Assembly (NCBI GenBank): GCA_028023455.1 | Contig: JAQFVV010006220.1 | Span: 9,441,916-9,505,915, forward strand | DNA from: Epiperipatus broadwayi | Taxonomy: Eukaryota; Onychophora; Udeonychophora; Euonychophora; Peripatidae | Direction: 5' to 3' | DNA length: 64,000 nt | Shown here: positions 60,054 to 64,000 of the stretch, one piece after another | Layout: the number at the start of each line of letters is the position of its first letter | Numbering within the stretch: the stretch's first letter is position 1 | Program-made: the position numbers and the translations under genes | Notes under the pieces: generated by a model | Told to the model about the DNA's origin: nothing | Databases searched by the model: none | The model's input: the letters and a program-made list of their open reading frames with translations, nothing else

Positions 60054-60726
60054 TTTATAAATGTACAGATTCACACATAATAAAAATATATATTACATCA
60101 GCTTCATAACTAAATTTATTTAATTATATTCTATTTAGTGATGCTACAGAATGCAAGTATGCATATTAAATTCTCATTTGAAAGACAGAAAGTTAACATG
60201 TTAATGTGATTAAGCAATAATGCTTGATCACTACTGGATGGGAGTTTAGTATTTATTGCTTGCCATCATCTTAACAAAATTTATTCTAGAATCATAATTT
60301 TAGATATCTGTCATAAATTTTAATGTTTTTATATCATATGGAATCTAAGACTCTATATTAAAACTACATACACATTAATATATTTTTTTAAAATACAGTA
60401 GTAGAAATATCAACTTGAACGTATAACTTAAAAAGTTTTACTAACCACAATATAGCCACAAAATTTGAACAATAAGTCTATATCAAACCTATCTAATGCT
60501 GTTTCATTTTTAATTTTTTGGAAAAAATTATTCTATATTATCAAAAACCATAAGAATAATATCTTTGTATTGGGGGGGGGGGGGTATACATTTTAAGAAA
60601 ACAACAGATCAATATTGTTTTACTAAAATGTCATTATCATTATCATCATAAACTATTTCTTATATATCAAGCCAAAATACATTTTACAAGCCTTTTGATC
60701 ACTTGCTCTATTCATTGATATTCATA
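60054..60726. other. Spacer with a 13-G run
   Basis: The only notable feature is G13 at 60572-60584 in otherwise AT-rich DNA. No gene is supported. Confidence 0.6.
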
Positions 60727-60734
60727 ATAACTTC

Positions 60735-61935
60735 AGTACTGTTCTATTAGCGTGTTGAAATTTCTTGACGGTGTTGATCCTACCCAAACACATATAAATA
60801 TGCCATTTAGTGGGCCACAGTCAAACCAAATAGCCACAACTTTTTTTTCTGTTGTAACTAATGGCTTGCTTTGTCTTGCGCAGTTTGTGCAAGTGCATAC
60901 AATCTTATCTTTTAGCAATGTTAACACTTCGCTACCGTATTATTTCAGGGTGGGTGGATTTGGGTTTGCAAAACTGTTGCAATCTGCATTCAAAAGTAAT
61001 TACAGTACAACTTACCTAACGTACTATTAAAAAGTAATAATTATAAGTCCATTACCCTGCTTCCGAACCCAACATGTAAGATGTAAATAATTAGAAAAGG
61101 TTATGGGAAACCACAATTTCACTGTTCTCCCGAAAAAAGTCACGGTTTGTGAGAACATCTACGAGAATTAAAATGTCTGACTGTAAAATTTCTCGTAGTT
61201 ATATACAGAGACAAAAAGAAATTGTAAAAAGAATATGTTTCTTAATCATAAAAACAAAAAAACAATCAATTTGGAAAATTATTAATCGTTATTAATAGGT
61301 GTGCCATTAATGTTATCCACCATACCTTAGTCACATAAATGAAGATTAATTTTCTTTTTCAAAAATGACCAAAAAAAAATGGCCAAGTACAGTTCAGTAA
61401 TTAAAGCATTCTGATTTTTCTTTCACCACGATGTGGTTAGTTATCTGTAAAGCAATGACAGACTTTTTTAAGTTTGCAGGAGTGGGGGGGGGGATTTTCC
61501 CAGCACGAAGCACTGGCATACATGGAGAATTCTATTAGAATAGAATTTTTGCAATAATATCTGTTAATTGGTAAGTTTTAAATCCTGCGGATGTAAAATG
61601 GCATACCATCCCCTTCCCTTACATTGCAGGACTAAGACAAAATTTTCAGGCACCTGTTAAAGGTTTAAATTGATCATCGTACAATTGTTAATCGAATAAA
61701 TTTGACAGTAATTTATTAAGGAAATCAATCAATGAATTACATTATTAATAAAGAAATTATAAAAAGAATTACAGTAATTTATTAAGGAAAATAAGTAAAT
61801 TACGTTATCCTGTACGATTATTATTCTTCCTATTCTTTCACAAATAAGGTGATGAGCCTGGTAACATTATATTTATGTGTGTTTTCATAGAAACTTTGCC
61901 ATCAAGCGGTTTCAACATGCTAATAGAACAGTACC
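60735..61935. mobile_element. Non-autonomous or dead DNA transposon, 1201 bp
   Basis: The left end AGTACTGTTCTATTAGCGTG TTGAAA is matched, on the opposite strand, by GGTACTGTTCTATTAGCATG TTGAAA at the right end. Similarity continues through CTTGAxGG, giving about 35 bp of terminal inverted repeat. ATAACTTC occurs immediately outside both ends (60727-60734, 61936-61943), an 8-bp target duplication. Alternatively the insertion duplicated TA (60737-60738, 61932-61933), with CTGTTCTATTAGC as terminus. The 92-codon plus and 64-codon minus frames starting at the left end have no recognised motif. An inner palindrome, CTACGAGAA...TTTCTCGTAG, lies at 61158-61198. Confidence 0.75.
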
Positions 61936-61943
61936 ATAACTTC

Positions 61944-62189
61944 TTTTTACAATAGCTCTTACCTTTCTTTTGGTACTCTTTTATCCTTCACATTTGCTTC
62001 TAACAGAGAAAAAATTAAATGGAATAATATTCATGCTTATATTTAATAATTGATATGTTAATTTTTAATTAAGTTCAATATTTACATCTGTACTAAAAAG
62101 TAAATAATAATGTAAAGTCTAATAAATGATTAGTAATTACTGTTTAATGTATTATCTGAAGATGATATTGTCAAAATGTCAAACCAATT
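61944..62189. other. Spacer with a possible retroelement-end motif
   Basis: ATCTGAAGATGATATTGTCA followed by AAATGTCAAACC at 62155-62187 resembles the CTGAAGATG...GAAATGTC signature of Penelope-like or LINE ends. The evidence is weak. Confidence 0.3.
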
Positions 62190-64000
62190 ATTCATTTTCT
62201 TCACCTTTTTTTTTTAACTTTTTGCATTGACTCTTTTCAACACTTCTACATTGTTGATATTATCCTTCCAATTTATTCCTTTCATTCTCTCCAAATTCAT
62301 ATCTATAATGCTTTGAATTTTTTTTTCTTTTTTAATTAATTGTCATCAACATTGCTTCAAATAAACCATTCAATCAACTTTTTTTTTAATAAGATTATTT
62401 TAGAGTAAGCACAAAATAATCTTATACTCATATTAAAAGCCTGGCCAAGACATGCTAATTTTCAATCCAATTATTTTTATCATCAGTTATAAACCCTCAC
62501 AGCTAGCGGATGATCTTGGTTGTTGGGTTAGCCTGAAGCCAAAACTATTTCTATACACAATTTATAATATCTTATACATAACAAATAAAAAAAATAATAG
62601 GTCTAAAATTCCTAATATATTATTTTTCATATTTCTTAAATGTCAGTGTTACTAATAAATGCTTCTAATCAACTGGTATATCCTTATATAAGTATAACAT
62701 TGCTCATAATGTATCTATTTCTTCCCTTGATTCTTTTTAAAATATCTATATAATTTTACCATTTCCTGGAATTATTCCTTTCTTCAGAGATTTAATTGTA
62801 TTGCTTCATTTAAAATAATCACACTTCAAGTGATATTTCCTTTTCTTTATTACTATAAAGTTATCTGTAAAATTCTTCCAAAACATTTCATGTCATAGAA
62901 AGTGTCATTTTTTTCTTTTTGTCAAAATAATTTTCCTTACAAGATCATTTCACCTATGTGATTATTATTTCTTTTCCATATCATTTTACATAATTCCTCA
63001 CATTCGCTTACTCTGAATTAGTAATTTCCTCTTTTCCTGTTAATATTTTTATGGCTCAACAGAAATTTTAATATTGAATTATTATTTTGTTTACTCTTAT
63101 TATCTATATAGTCATTTTAATAAAGCACTTTCATAACTTTTTATGAATTTTATTCCAGTTTGTACAATCTTCTAATACTTAGAAACAATTTGTAAATTCT
63201 AGTTTAAATTTATTTAAAAAATGTCTAAAGCTTAAGGAAATCAAGAATTATTACTATCTTTCTTAATAAATTTTGTTTCTCTCTAACTTTATAATAACTT
63301 AATAACTTGTATTTTTCTGACTAATGATCACTTTATGTATTGAATCTATTAATTCCATTACAATCTAAAAATTCTTATTTTATTTTAGTCAAAATGAATT
63401 CAAGTGAATGCTTCTAATCCATTTTCAGTATGGATTCTTTCTACATAAATTCCTTAAGTTTGTGCTGCTCTTATTTCAGCCTCCATATCCAAGTTTATCC
63501 ATTGCTCTGTCATCTTTCAAAAATTTTTCAATTCTAACGTTAAAATCTGTCGTGATAACTTTAACATTCTTGTCATTTACTCTATGCATTTAAAAGCCCA
63601 ACTTAATGAAAAGTTGTTAAAACATAAACCTACAATCATATCTTCCAATAAGATGAATAACTAATCTTGATTATTCTAATATATTATCAAAATCCACAGT
63701 ATTCATTTACAAAAAATCTAGCTCCATTATGTGTCTTTATAGTATTTCTCCATTTTTAAATTTAATTGTTTCTTCATATTTTCTTCTAACTTCACAAAAT
63801 CCATTAATGTTTCATTTATTATAAAATAGACAGATCTTAAAACAGTAGCAAACTCTTCATACAATAGCAACATCCAGTGAAAGCCTTAGTAATCAATGGA
63901 TGCAAGAAGGTTTGTGCATAAAATCCTCAATTAGTACCTACTCATCCAATATCCCCAGACTAGTTTCTAGCTTCATCAGTGAGAAGCCTTCGATTTGAGA
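62190..64000 (-). pseudogene. RTE-like LINE relic (LINE E), truncated by the window end
   Basis: On the minus strand the endonuclease is visible at about 63595-63480 as VITTDFNVRIEK then AMDKLGYGG (usual GDFNAKIG...GKFGYG, first Gly and Asp context changed). Next are a block near 63340-63300 collinear with LINE D (ATTAATGATCACTTTATG-like DNA shared with 32888-32905) and WKNFTDN at about 62900-62870. The reverse-transcriptase C-terminus is at about 62330-62230: IDMNLERMKGINWKDNINNV then EVLKRVNAK (usual ME..MLG.S..D.I.N..IRxRT). The catalytic centre of the reverse transcriptase between 62400 and 62850 is not recognisable and may be deleted or replaced. Confidence 0.65.

Noticed and set aside
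60733-60927. 64-codon minus-strand frame overlapping the 60.7-kb element
   Set aside because: It shares the inverted terminal repeat and has no transposase motif; it is probably incidental.

Overview
The window looks like repeat-rich intergenic or intronic DNA from an invertebrate animal. It is very AT-rich, full of poly-A/poly-T runs and low in CpG outside a few young insertions. I see no host protein-coding gene, rRNA or functional tRNA. What can be recognised is mobile DNA of many classes at different stages of decay: four kinds of non-LTR retrotransposon, a Penelope-like relic, one young LTR retrotransposon, hAT and Merlin transposase relics, two non-autonomous DNA transposons, and several palindromic or foldback repeats. 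This mixture is common in molluscs, cnidarians and arthropods. I cannot name the species.

Layout. 1-5.4 kb: a degraded plus-strand LINE with a zinc-knuckle ORF1 and an endonuclease/reverse-transcriptase ORF2. 5.4-6.95 kb: a 5'-truncated CR1/Jockey-like LINE on the minus strand, tail to tail with the first. 7.2-9 kb: a diverged tandem duplication interrupted by a tRNA-like perfect-length palindrome (71 of 74 pairs matching) and followed by a second hairpin. 9-20.5 kb: mostly featureless AT-rich DNA with a 28-bp minisatellite, two foldbacks and the GIY-YIG end of a Penelope-like element (16.0-16.3 kb). 20.9-22.4 kb: a Jockey-like LINE relic. 22.9-31 kb: tandem duplications and a perfect 42-bp inverted repeat. 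31.0-33.7 kb: a nearly full-length but dead RTE-type LINE (minus); a relative lies at 62.2-64 kb. 36.9-37.4 kb: an unidentified block bounded by identical 64-bp direct repeats.

39.1-47.1 kb: the best-preserved element, an 8.0-kb LTR retrotransposon on the minus strand. It has ~2.55-kb LTRs, a 4-bp target duplication, an adjacent TGG primer-binding site and a purine tract. Its 2.9-kb interior encodes only Gag; there is no protease, reverse transcriptase or integrase. Splice-like signals suggest that a 29-nt mini-exon supplies an alternative Gag start.

51.2-51.6 kb: Merlin (IS1016-type) transposase relic. 53.9-54.2 kb: inverted arms carrying a hammerhead-like core (CTGATGA...GAAAC), probably Penelope-derived. 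56.1-61.9 kb: a DNA-transposon cluster holding a complete but dead hAT element with an 8-bp target duplication, a TA-flanked CpG-rich 1.1-kb element, and a 1.2-kb element of uncertain class. The Gag-only element depends, by inference, on a partner elsewhere for reverse transcription and integration; none of the other elements appears able to move itself.
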